The translations under genes were made by a program, and so were the position numbers. The notes beneath the pieces are model-generated. The model saw nothing but the letters and a program-made list of their open reading frames with translations, ran no database searches and had not been told where the DNA came from. DNA of 64,000 bases, taken from contig NZ_LR813084.1 in NCBI RefSeq assembly GCF_903815225.1, forward strand, positions 4,171,001 to 4,235,000, read 5' to 3'. Source of the DNA: Delftia tsuruhatensis (GTDB lineage Bacteria; Pseudomonadota; Gammaproteobacteria; Burkholderiales; Burkholderiaceae_C). Positions 17,379-24,561 of the stretch are shown here, piece after piece (within the stretch, counting starts at the first letter, position 1; every line of letters starts with the position of its first letter).

Positions 17379-17834
17379 TTGACGCGGGTATCGGACCTCG
17401 TGAAGCACACCACCTATTTCCTGATTGAGCCATCAGCAGTTGCGCTGGCCACCTTCCCATCAGTACTCGTGGCGACTGAGGCGGACATGCTTCTACAGCC
17501 CGTGCTGACAAGCAGGTGCTGGGCCGACAGGTCGGCCTGGTGCCAAGAGACGGTTGCCATGACGGTGAAACTGCTCTACCTTGCGCGCGTTCGTGAGTAC
17601 GAGTTCCTGTCCTCTTCTCCCGACGCCCACCGTGTCCTCGGTTCCGACGGCATCTCCACTCAGGTGTTTGACCGCTGGTGGACTATTCGCGAGATGCCCT
17701 GGGAAGAGCCTTCTGAGCATTGGGAATGCTACTTGGCCGCGATCTCGAAGAAAGTTGAGGCGACGGGCCACATTGCCGTCGACGATTTGCTCCACGCCAT
17801 CTTGGAGCGCCAAGCGACCGGGCGGCGGATTTGA
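17379..17834 (+). CDS. Hypothetical protein, up to 151 aa
   Basis: The open frame starts at TTG 17379; an internal ATG at 17560 (MTVKLLYLARVREYEFL) is an alternative giving about 91 residues. The sequence is natural in both parts, with Trp-rich FDRWWTIREMPWEEPSEHWECY and a helical C-terminus. No domain recognised. It is plus-strand, opposite to the integron cassettes, and ends just before the repeated non-coding block and a degenerate attC. Confidence 0.5.
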   Translation: MTRVSDLVKHTTYFLIEPSAVALATFPSVLVATEADMLLQPVLTSRCWADRSAWCQETVAMTVKLLYLARVREYEFLSSSPDAHRVLGSDGISTQVFDRWWTIREMPWEEPSEHWECYLAAISKKVEATGHIAVDDLLHAILERQATGRRI

Positions 17835-17843
17835 GATGGCCAG

Positions 17844-17941
17844 TCAACAAGCGTCCATCACTATGCAGCCAAGATCCAGGGCTGTGCAGTGAACGTCACA
17901 AACCGGCCATGAGTTGCCAGTGACTACGAGTAAAAGCGGAA
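17844..17941. repeat. Repeated non-coding block next to attC (copy R2)
   Basis: GGCTGTGCAGTGAACGTCAC, then AAACCGGCCA and a GCGGAAGCTCAA end, match the block at 21632-21727 and, in shorter form, 15209-15262. In R2 and R3 the block abuts the low-coordinate end of an attC site, so block plus attC were duplicated together. Confidence 0.65.
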
Positions 17942-18000
17942 GCTCAATGTTTTAGTTCATCGGATGCCGGAGGCGGTCCCCTGGAATGGAGGGTTAGAGC
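17942..18000 (-). other. attC-like recombination site, degenerate
   Basis: Read on the minus strand, it begins GCTCTAAC and ends ATTGAGC, with arms TTCCAGGGG and GATGAACTAAAAC around GCCGGAGGCGG-type sequence. The terminal core should be GTT; here it is ATT, so the site is probably inactive. It starts three bases past the stop of the 18004-18543 gene, the normal place for a cassette attC, and resembles the attC at 21728. Confidence 0.65.
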
Positions 18001-18003
18001 GCA

Positions 18004-18543
18004 CTATTGATACCCCCGCCAGTGCTGTTCCACCTGCCACAGAGGGGTTCCCGCTTGCAACGAGCGAATGGCCTCTACGACTCTTTCGTATTGCTGACTA
18101 TCAAACTTTGACCACTTTGCCTTCCTCGCTTCCTTCCAAACGATTTCTCGTGCTCCTTTGTCTTTTTCTTCAAGAGAATCCAGAAGCAGGCTATCGATGG
18201 GTGGATGCAGCGCGGCGACGCTTGGGTGCTTCTCATGTCCACCGCAGACGAAAGTACCTTTTAGATAGACATTGATTAGTTTCGCGGCCACGCCGTGCCC
18301 GAACCCGATGAGGTTCATACGCTCTGCGGACAGTATTGAAACCGCTCTCCATTCCCTGTGCACAGCGTCGATCTGATGTGGATTAGGCAGATCATCGGGC
18401 CGATCAAGAAAATCTTGAAGGCCAATTTCTTCGATGATTGTCCTTCCCTGAAGAACGTTGAATCGACAGGTCTTCGTACTCGCAGCTCTGCTTGCTGCCC
18501 AGGCGGCGTATCGATGTTTGTGTTCTTGGATTTCGTACAACAC
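18004..18543 (-). CDS. Integron cassette gene, hypothetical protein, 179 aa
   Basis: The start is put at GTG 18543, preceded by GGAG 6 bases upstream; the longer frame to 18594 would run into the neighbouring attC and is unlikely. The protein is soluble (VLYEIQEHKHRYAAWAASRA at the N-terminus, then a mixed alpha/beta body with one Cys pair). I recognise this N-terminal pattern as common among cassette-encoded proteins of unknown function. The gene is bounded by attC sites on both sides, so it is a complete cassette of platform A. Confidence 0.7.
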   Translation of the reverse strand: MLYEIQEHKHRYAAWAASRAASTKTCRFNVLQGRTIIEEIGLQDFLDRPDDLPNPHQIDAVHREWRAVSILSAERMNLIGFGHGVAAKLINVYLKGTFVCGGHEKHPSVAALHPPIDSLLLDSLEEKDKGAREIVWKEARKAKWSKFDSQQYERVVEAIRSLQAGTPLWQVEQHWRGYQ

Positions 18544-18568
18544 ATTGTTCTCCGACAGCGCACTTGCG

Positions 18569-18634
18569 CTCTGACGTGGAGTTAAGGAGCGCACCGCCTA
18601 TAGGCGGTGCGTCCACTCGAACGCATGATTATGC
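18569..18634 (-). other. attC site, 66 bp
   Basis: On the minus strand it begins GCATAAT and ends CTTAACTCCACGTCAGAG, matching the shape of the aadA-type attC (CTTAACTCAAGCGTTAGA). The centre is a perfect hairpin GCACCGCC-TATA-GGCGGTGC. The right core GTCAGAG deviates from GTTRRRY by one base. It follows the GNAT remnant and precedes the 18004-18543 cassette. Confidence 0.75.
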
Positions 18635-18704
18635 CTCATGTGGCTGAACAGCGATGGTGTTTCCGACGCGAGAGAGTGATGCGCTTCCCCGACCAAAAGT
18701 AGTA

Positions 18705-18783
18705 TCAATATGCCATGCCAAAGCCATTCTGTAATATTTCGTCGATCGATATAAATCCCTGGTTCTTGTAAAAGCTGTCAAGT
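18705..18783 (-). pseudogene. C-terminal fragment of a GNAT acetyltransferase cassette
   Basis: The minus strand encodes about 25 residues ending FYKNQGF...ILQNGFGMAY and a TGA stop. This is the beta-strand/helix end typical of GNAT N-acetyltransferases. Everything upstream is missing: the fragment is cut where sequence shared with the attI-like region of platform B begins. It was probably the first cassette of platform A, lost by a deletion that removed its 5' part. Confidence 0.55.
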
Positions 18784-18889
18784 CGCAGGCCATATCTGGC
18801 CCTTGCGGTCACGAAAAAACGCAGAAAAGGACTTGTAGCCTAGCCTGACGCCGTGCGTACTGTATGGAAATACAGTGCTAAATTCAGCC
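18784..18889. promoter_or_regulatory. attI-like region A with LexA box
   Basis: CGCAGGCCATATCTGGC and following sequence match the region at 24456-24561 in front of the second integrase remnant, so this is the duplicated attI/promoter segment. CTGT-N8-ACAG at 18860-18875 is an exact match to the LexA box core, located 15-30 bases before the integrase start position. Integron integrases are known to be SOS-controlled, which fits. Confidence 0.65.
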
Positions 18890-19096
18890 ATAAAATCTGC
18901 TTCCCCTCCTGTGTTGCGCGCCACACGGTTGCTGGACTAGGTCCGTGGGCGAATTCGTTACAAACACTTTAGCCTGTACACCGAGCAGGCCTACGTGCAA
19001 TGGTTGCACATGTTTGTGAAATGACACGACTTACGGCATCAACGAGACTTTGGACAGCTGGAAATCGAAGGCTTTCTGGCAATCATGGCTGAATGA
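18890..19096 (+). pseudogene. intI: Integron integrase remnant A (5' part)
   Basis: In one frame this reads RATRLLD-stop-VRGRIRYKHFSLYTEQAYVQW, then FVK-stop-HDLRHQRDFGQLEIEGFL. This is the N-terminal SAM-like domain of an IntI tyrosine recombinase (RLLDQVRERIRYLHYSLRTE type). The start codon is ATA instead of ATG and there are two in-frame stops. The catalytic domain is absent. The following base stretch GAATGACGGCTTT also follows integrase remnant B, showing a common origin. Confidence 0.8.
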
Positions 19097-19311
19097 CGGC
19101 TTTAGAGCTTCCAGCGGGCGGCTCAGGGTCGGAAGGAGCCGCCCGGCGCGGCTGCTGCCGGCTTTCTGCAGCCCTTGGATCAGTGTCTGCATTTGCGACT
19201 GCCTCGCACCGGATTGTTGGAGAGTTCATGCTAGGTCGGCTGCGAAGCTCGTCAAAAATGGTGGTTTGCGCCTAGTAAAGTGCTTGGTGCCAAATGACTT
19301 GGATCAGAGCC

Positions 19312-20358
19312 TTATAGAACAAAGGCATTGTTTGGCTGGAGTAAAAATTGCCACAATGGCAAAGCCGTACCTTTGAACTCCAATGGTATGTCTGGTGCAA
19401 ATAACTCTGGGTGGGCTTTAATATCAAGAGCAACTACGCCTTGCTCGTGGACAGTGCGTTCACTGTAGGCTGTACTAATCATCGAACTTAGCATGCCGAC
19501 ATCCGAGAAGCTGTGCTCTGTCGGTGGCTCCTCAGGACTGAATATGAAGCGAGCCCCGACTAGCTTTCCATCCTCATAAACGGCTTCTGTTTCACGCTCT
19601 GACCAACGCCCAAATCGCATTATATAAAAGGCAATTGACTGTTCTTTGGCATCTAAAATTTCTCGACTATTGCAATACATTTTCACTCCGCCGATGATGA
19701 ATCGCACTTCTCCTTCTGAGCTAATGCTAGCACCCTTATCTGGGGCAGCACGTAATTCAAATATAAGATCTGGTTCCGTTAATATCATTCGGTCCCCCAA
19801 GGTGAGCATTTCACTTCTAGCGTATGAGTTTGGAAAATCCGTCACATACTTGGTTTTCTGCTCAGTGAGTGCATCTCTTGAGATAAGCGTCCACCTGTTC
19901 CATTGTGAGTAGTAGATTGCATACTTGAGAGGAATACGATTCAATTCCGCATAGTTCTGAAGTTTTTGGTCGTAGTTTTTCTTTATGTAGAACTGATGTC
20001 GAGGGTTGCTGAAATGGCAATTCTTTACTTCCACAAAAAACTGTTCTCCTGTCTTCAAAACTACCCGGTAGTCTGGCGTTTGAAGTTCTTCATTATCGGA
20101 AAAGACATTTCCTGCATCTTCTTGCTTAATTAGTCGGCAGTTTCCGAGGCCGCCAGCCACGTGAGCAAACATGGCTTCAATTCGTTTTCCATGAATTAGA
20201 GCGGGGTTGTCGCTTGCGGCCTTGATGGACCTCTCTACGCGTTTCACAAAATCAAGGTGGTCATTGTCCGCATTTAACTTGTATCCTTGCTCTCTTCCGA
20301 TGGCAGCATACAGTTCAAGCGGATCAAATTTCTCTGGGTCTCTTTTTAATCTTTTCAA
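19312..20358 (-). CDS. PD-(D/E)XK nuclease-like protein, 348 aa
   Basis: 348 residues, AT-rich. The start is TTG 20358 with GGAG 8 bases upstream. Residues 94-112 read QTPDYRVVLKTGEQFFVEVK: Asp96, Glu110 and Lys112 fit the PD-(D/E)XK nuclease core in which the acidic residues bind metal. The rest does not match a family I can name. A restriction or DNA-repair type endonuclease function is inferred from the motif only. The gene sits between integrase remnant A and a repressor remnant, at a point where platform B has no insert, so it entered after the platforms diverged. Confidence 0.6.
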   Translation of the reverse strand: MKRLKRDPEKFDPLELYAAIGREQGYKLNADNDHLDFVKRVERSIKAASDNPALIHGKRIEAMFAHVAGGLGNCRLIKQEDAGNVFSDNEELQTPDYRVVLKTGEQFFVEVKNCHFSNPRHQFYIKKNYDQKLQNYAELNRIPLKYAIYYSQWNRWTLISRDALTEQKTKYVTDFPNSYARSEMLTLGDRMILTEPDLIFELRAAPDKGASISSEGEVRFIIGGVKMYCNSREILDAKEQSIAFYIMRFGRWSERETEAVYEDGKLVGARFIFSPEEPPTEHSFSDVGMLSSMISTAYSERTVHEQGVVALDIKAHPELFAPDIPLEFKGTALPLWQFLLQPNNAFVL

Positions 20359-20611
20359 GTATTTCTCCAGTTACCTGTCGTAAAAAGCAGGATGCGGCGG
20401 TTGTGCTCTGAGGGCGTACAGGGCCTATCGGACGAGCAATGCACTGCGCTTGTGAGCATGGGGTCAATCAACTTGCCGCAGCGGAAAAAGTTACTGCACA
20501 GTTTTCCTCGCATGTAGTCAATTAGGATTTCCGCCGCTAGTTCCACGCACAGCAGACATTGCCAGCCAAAGTCGAACGACAGCAACGGGTCGAAATCAGC
20601 CTCCCCAAGGA
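20359..20611. other. Intergenic, no gene seen
   Basis: No convincing frame. The last 50 bases (ATCAGCCTCCC and following C-rich sequence) match the region after integrase remnant B near 24880, marking the right boundary of the insert that carries the nuclease-like gene. Confidence 0.5.
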
Positions 20612-20985
20612 CTACACACCACCCCCCCTCACCCCCCGCCCCACAACCCACCGCAACTCCACCCCCACCCCAATCACCACCCGACCTCGCCGATCACTCC
20701 CCAACACAGGATGACCATCATTGAGCGGCACCAACTCAAAGACATCTTCGCCGCCCTCACTCACCCCGTGCACCCGGTATTTCCTGAACAGCAGTTGCTT
20801 CGCCTCAGATTTGGCCATCACGCAATACCCAGGCTGCGGCCGCAGCGCTGGATCGATCAGCACACGGTCACCCACCAGCATGGCGGTACGCCTGGAGCCA
20901 TGCCTCTCCGGCTCAAGATCGCCGATGGCCGATTGGCTCACCGCAGCCCTCTCCGCAGGCCGCGCCTGCCCAAGCACATCCAGGC
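20612..20985 (-). pseudogene. XRE/S24 repressor remnant (copy A)
   Basis: The minus strand encodes [15 protein letters not shown], then [11 protein letters not shown] and [18 protein letters not shown], nearly identical to the intact repressor at 24798-25565. The N-terminal half is reduced to a fragment of a helix-turn-helix (SQSAIGDLE) joined directly to the S24 domain. The segment with the catalytic serine (SMSPEF in the intact copy) is missing, so self-cleavage is impossible. A deleted duplicate. Confidence 0.75.
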
Positions 20986-21086
20986 CACGCCAGCCATCGA
21001 ATCGCTGCCCAGGCGGTGAAACGGAAAAGCTGAATGTCCCGCGCAGGTTGCTGGCGCCATTGGCTGGCACAGCCCCTGTGTGCAGC

Positions 21087-21530
21087 CTATGCGGCTGACT
21101 CGGCTCCAGGGGCCAAGCCATCAGCCATCTCAAGGCAGCCCTCGCCTGCAAAGATCTCCGCCAAGGCGGCCTTCAGTTCCGTGTACTCATCGGCCGAAAG
21201 ATCGAAGGCAATGGACAGATGTTCCAGCCCGCCCATGTCGTGCACCGCCTCGCGCTTGAACGTGATCTGCGCGCCATCACGCCCCAGCACCAACCGCGCA
21301 ATGCCGCCATAGCAGGCGTTCTGCTGGCCGCACCATTCGACGTGGTAGGTGTCCATGCCCAATTCCTCGTCCTGATCGTCCTCGTCTTCCGCGAAGGAGC
21401 GTTGGAGCAGCAGGTAATGGTTGGTGCCGTGCTCTTTGTCGGCAAAGCCCACCAGGTGGCAGAAGCCATCGGGGTCTTTTGTGGTGATGCAGGTGGCGGT
21501 GAAGGAGAAGGAGAAGGAGAAGGCTTGCAT
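21087..21530 (-). CDS. Imm10-family immunity protein
   Basis: The start is ATG 21530, giving 147 residues; the frame runs further upstream through non-coding repeat and attC, which is not credible as coding. The order FCHLVGFAD, HYLLLQR, LGMDTYHVEWCGQ and YGGIARLVLGRDG matches the Imm10 immunity family as I remember it. The C-terminus is acidic (SADEYTELKAALAEIF). Imm10 proteins neutralise toxins of polymorphic toxin systems. It lies just past an attC, as the last cassette-like gene before the repressor remnant; a degenerate copy lies at 15055-15195. The N-terminus carries a (GAAGGA)n repeat on the plus strand encoding alternating Phe/Ser. Confidence 0.65.
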   Translation of the reverse strand: MQAFSFSFSFTATCITTKDPDGFCHLVGFADKEHGTNHYLLLQRSFAEDEDDQDEELGMDTYHVEWCGQQNACYGGIARLVLGRDGAQITFKREAVHDMGGLEHLSIAFDLSADEYTELKAALAEIFAGEGCLEMADGLAPGAESAA

Positions 21531-21631
21531 GGTGGGTGTCGATGGTCCAGGGCGCGACGGGTCTGGAGAGGGAACTTGCGACAGGGGGGGCTGAACCCAG
21601 CCCTGGGTGCTGAGCCTGCCTCTCAAGGAGA

Positions 21632-21727
21632 AATGAGTGTCAACAAGCGTCTGGCCTAGATGCAAGGCTGTACAGCGAACGTCGTAAACCGGCCAGGCGC
21701 AGTCATTGGCAGCCTTTGAAAGCGGGC
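21632..21727. repeat. Repeated non-coding block next to attC (copy R3)
   Basis: It shares GCTGTACAGCGAACGTCGTA, AAACCGGCCA and the ending with copies at 17844-17941 and 15209-15262. It lies between the attC at 21728 and the Imm10-like gene and does not look coding. Confidence 0.7.
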
Positions 21728-21785
21728 GCTCAACGTTTGAATTCAGCGGCCGCCGAAGGCGGTCCGCTGGAATCATGAGTTGGGC
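21728..21785 (-). other. attC site, 58 bp
   Basis: On the minus strand the outer cores are GCCCAAC and GTTGAGC, both fitting the RYYYAAC / GTTRRRY rule. The arms TTCCAGCGG and CCGCTGAA pair, with a central hairpin CCGCC-TTC-GGCGG. The end CTGAATTCAAACGTTGAGC has the asymmetric form that sets orientation, so cassettes are read on the minus strand. It begins 22 bases after the stop of the AbiTii-like gene. Confidence 0.88.
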
Positions 21786-21807
21786 GTCATTCTTCTTGTT
21801 AGTCTGA

Positions 21808-22729
21808 CTACTTGAGACCGTAGTACTTGAGTAACGCTTCTTTTACTACATCGGTGGTAACTGCAACCCCATCTTCCAAGCACCGGACGCAGCCTTTTGA
21901 GATTCTCAACCAACCAATTGCGCACCTGAGGACCCATGGGTTCCTGGGTGCTCTCGGCTTTTCCGACGCAGCGAGGCGCGCCAGTTCTTTGGCGTCCTCT
22001 TCCACCATGCCAGAACCAGTCAGGAACTGCGCCAAGCTTTGCGTGTCATGGGGAGCCACTGCTACTTGGATAGTTGCCCCGTCCCCAGTGGCAGCGATGG
22101 ACGTGAAGTTGCCATAGATGATTTGCTGTGCAATCTGCGTTGCAGTGGCTGCGCTAGGCGCAGACGGCAAAGCAGCAGGACCTATTGCAATAGCTGTAGC
22201 ATCCGGAACAGACTTTTCGAGTTCAAGGGTGAGTTCGAGTACGCGACTCCGCACTGCGTGTCGAATAGAAGCAAGAGATGAGCGTGCAATGCTGCCAGTG
22301 ACCGAATTGCATGCGTAGTCTGGATACACCTTGCCTTGCAGCACAAGGATGAGGTCGGCTGCATTTATCCCGAGATGGCCGTCGTCCCCTGCGGTGGCCA
22401 GCAAGTCATCTACTGCAGCGATACTCTCTCGCATTTCGTGGCGTACCCAATGCTCTCCCGCAAACTTCTTCACTAGGTAGGGTGAAATAGGCGCATTCTT
22501 TATCCCTGACCCAAAAGGCCCCGAGAAGTTGGCGGTGTAGCTGACCGGAATAAATCGGTAGCCTGGAAGTTCTGCGTCGCGCGGGTACCCCTCCGACTCG
22601 TAACGCACCCACTCAGCGAGAGGTTGACTCCCGATTCGCGCTGCCAAGAGGCGAAGCCTAAGAGAGTATTGGCCCAAGGTCCGACCCATCTTGGAGTACG
22701 GCCACTTGGATTTCATGAAGAAGGCTCAT
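21808..22729 (-). pseudogene. AbiTii-like abortive-infection gene with N-terminal frameshift
   Basis: From ATG 22729 (GGAG 6 bases upstream) the sequence reads MSLLHEIQVAVLQDG then DLGPIL, the usual start of AbiTii-domain proteins, and stops soon after. From about 22665 a second frame continues LRLLAARIGSQPLAEWVRYE, then LGINAADLILVLQGK and RSRVLELTLELEKSV to 21808, which is the body of the family. Total length is one base over a multiple of three, so a single-base insertion near 22665 broke the gene. A start at 22716 in the second frame (MKSKWPYSK) is the only way to an uninterrupted product and is probably artificial. The family name comes from Lactococcus phage-resistance proteins; function here is inferred. 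Confidence 0.6.
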
Positions 22730-22747
22730 GCGTGCTCCATTTATGAT

Positions 22748-22806
22748 GTCCAACGTTTGAATTCAGCCCCCCCGCAGGTGGTCGCGGATGCAATAAATTA
22801 TGAGGC
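22748..22806 (-). other. attC site, partly degenerate
   Basis: On the minus strand the end is CTGAATTCAAACGTTGGAC with an intact GTTGGAC core. The beginning is GCCTCAT, degraded from RYYYAAC, and the arms around CCACCTGC are weakly paired. The TAA stop of the next gene lies inside it. Twenty bases separate it from the AbiTii-like start, the usual short cassette leader. Confidence 0.75.
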
Positions 22807-23504
22807 ATGCGCCCACTTGAGACCTTCTTGCGCCTCAGATTGAAGAAACTCTTTGAACCAAGCCCACTTGCCGTGTGCAGATTGGGGCAGTCCCGACGAA
22901 AGCCTTTGATCCGCCAACTTCGCGTAGCGACCGTATGTTCGCTCTATCTCACCATGCAGGTTGTTATTTGGGATGTAGTAATCGTAAAGTCCGTTTACGA
23001 AAACCTTCCCATCCTTTTGGAGGCACATGCGTGAGCCACCTTGCCACATCTTTGCTGCTGAATCAGAAAGTTGAACGATGGGCTCATTGCCATCATCTTC
23101 AAGCTGATAAGCCTCTTGGTAGGCCGGTCCGACAATATTGGAATTAGTGTGCCAAAGCTTTCCGACAGAGATTCCGCCTCGGATCAAATATCCTGCATCG
23201 AGAAAGAAATGCGAAAGCTGGATTGCGCGCATGACGACGATGGAAAGTCCATCATAGCTTGGTCGATCTATGTCTTTGAGGGGACACTCAAGATGATGCA
23301 GTCGGAGATGTAGATATGCTCTGGGACGAGGTGCGCCGCGACAGACGGATCTACGCTCGAATTCAACTTTGGCACAGCTGATGAGAGAAGGTCAATCAGC
23401 GCTGAAAGCTGAAGGGACTGCTCGTCGCTTTGGACAGCTCCTGCTACAAGTGCCTTAAAGCCAAGTATGTCAATGAACGCAACCGCGCGATCTTCAAAAT
23501 TCAC
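22798..23504 (-). pseudogene. Cyclase-like cassette gene with a frameshift
   Basis: It starts at GTG 23504 with AGGAG 5 bases upstream. The first 78 codons read MNFEDRAVAFIDILGFKALV, a start shared by many proteins with a nucleotidyl-cyclase-like fold, and stop at 23268. A different frame continues from about 23281 (MRAIQLSHFFLDAGYLIRGG, then LWHTNSNIVGPAYQEAYQLE) to a TAA at 22798. The two halves join naturally if one C is restored in the CCC run near 23283. Full length would be about 235 residues. Whether it makes a nucleotide signal is unknown; the family link is by fold-like pattern only. Confidence 0.6.
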
Positions 23505-23520
23505 AAGAACTCCTTAGTAG

Positions 23521-23580
23521 GCCTAAAGTCTGGGCTAAGCTGCTCCGCTTATGAGCGTCGGCTTGGGTGAATTATTAGAC
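23521..23580 (-). other. attC site, 60 bp, aadA-like
   Basis: On the minus strand it starts GTCTAATAATTCACCCAAGC, extremely close to the attC of aadA cassettes (GTCTAACAATTCGTTCAAGC). It continues CGACGCTCATAAGCG, CAGCTTAGCCCAGA and ends CTTTAGGC. The outer cores are one base off consensus on each side (AAT for AAC; CTT for GTT). The next gene begins 16 bases beyond it. Confidence 0.85.
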
Positions 23581-23809
23581 ACTTACGTGATGTCATTTAT
23601 GCAAAACGTTATTGGAAGTCGGCCTGCGTGGTAATCGACCTGGCGAGGCTTGCACATCTCAAATAACAAGCTGTAAAAAATCCACTTCTACGGTTGATCT
23701 GATTATGGCAATTTTTTCATCCCAGACATTTAGTAATTTATCCCATTTTTTAAGAACTTTGATGCTGCAAAGCATAAGTAATTTTTTTTTTCTACGACTA
23801 CGATGTCCT
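23581..23809. other. Gene-less integron cassette
   Basis: 229 AT-rich bases lie between two attC sites. The only frame of note (plus strand, 23612-23815) runs into the attC, is on the wrong strand and has no ribosome site. This looks like a cassette without a protein gene, or one carrying a promoter or small RNA. Poly-T runs at 23712-23717 and 23782-23791 are visible. Confidence 0.55.
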
Positions 23810-23867
23810 GCATAACGTCGAAGTTCAGTGGCCGCCAAAGGATTTCTGCTGGAATGACGGGTTATGC
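23810..23867 (-). other. attC site, 58 bp
   Basis: The outer cores are GCATAAC (23810-23816) and GTTATGC (23861-23867), perfect inverse complements fitting the attC rule. The arms TTCAGTGG and CTGCTGGAA bracket a GC-rich centre. The TAA stop of the adjacent cassette gene (23862-23864) overlaps the core, as is usual in integron cassettes. Confidence 0.88.
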
Positions 23868-24401
23868 ATTACGCCACTTTCTTGCATCTTTCATGAACCA
23901 CTCAAGCATCTGCCAGTTTGAAAGGCAGGTGGCTTCATTCCCCATACTGCGGCGTATCTCAAGAAGAAAATTTCCAAGAAGACGCATCATTGTCTTCAAC
24001 TTATCTTCGGTCGGCGCCGTGATTTCCTCTTGGTTGTAGAAAAACTGCATGAGCTCGTTGTAGGCAACAACCACAGAATCAGCGCCAACAAGCGATAGTT
24101 TAAATGCGTACTTTCGGTATTCCAGCGATAGCATCTTGGCTGTTGCGATCTCCCCTTTGTCTTTTCCCTTGTTCGCTTTGTCCATTGACCAAGCGGCATC
24201 TGTCATGAAGAGAATAATGAACGGCTCAAGGATCAAATTGTAGGTACCGATGCGATCTTCACGCAGTTTGTCCTCGAGCAATCGCTCTCGCTCAACACTT
24301 TGTCGAAGCTTCCATCCAATGGCTGTGAGGACCAGCACCAAGATTGGCGTAGCGACTGCTCCGATTGCAGAGAGATAATCGAGCCAGTGCTTTTCCACCA
24401 T
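23862..24401 (-). CDS. First cassette gene of platform B: membrane-anchored hypothetical protein, 179 aa
   Basis: The start is ATG 24401 (MVEKHWLDYLSAIGAVATPI) with AGGAG 8 bases upstream; a longer frame to 24428 begins inside the attI junction. One transmembrane helix covers about residues 12-32. The rest is a helical cytoplasmic domain with SVERERLLEDKLREDR (coiled-coil-like) followed by about 120 residues with three Trp. I recognise no named domain, though a short TM plus coiled coil is seen in several small phage-defence proteins. It lies directly behind attI, the position with strongest expression from a cassette promoter. Confidence 0.7.
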   Translation of the reverse strand: MVEKHWLDYLSAIGAVATPILVLVLTAIGWKLRQSVERERLLEDKLREDRIGTYNLILEPFIILFMTDAAWSMDKANKGKDKGEIATAKMLSLEYRKYAFKLSLVGADSVVVAYNELMQFFYNQEEITAPTEDKLKTMMRLLGNFLLEIRRSMGNEATCLSNWQMLEWFMKDARKWRNA

Positions 24402-24561
24402 TGCAACAACTCCTAAGACGTATAACATAATGCATACCGCACCAAGCCGCAGGCCATATCTGGCATTTGCGGTCTAAATTGGCTCGAAAAAAAAAAAACG
24501 CAAAAGGGGCTCGTAGCTTTGCGGCATGTGTCTTATATAAAAAACAGCACCAAATTCAGCC
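24402..24561. promoter_or_regulatory. attI-like region B and integrase upstream sequence
   Basis: GTATAAC at 24420-24426 (GTTATAC on the minus strand) is the junction where the cassette array begins. From about 24451, CGCAGGCCATATCTGGC and onward repeats attI-like region A. In place of the LexA box of copy A this copy has CTTATATAAAAAACAG (24530-24545): the right half ACAG is kept, the left half lost. A 12-A run is at 24485-24496. Confidence 0.65.

Noticed and set aside
15000..18000. Possible further attC sites between 14.8 and 17.9 kb
   Set aside because: Isolated GTT-type cores occur, but I could not find paired arms and a matching second core.
21513..21524. GAAGGA repeats considered as a phase-variation tract
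   Set aside because: The unit is 6 bases, so changes keep the frame; it only alters a Phe/Ser run at the start of the Imm10-like protein.
23612..23815. Plus-strand frame inside the gene-less cassette
   Set aside because: Runs into an attC core, is opposite to all cassettes and has no ribosome site.
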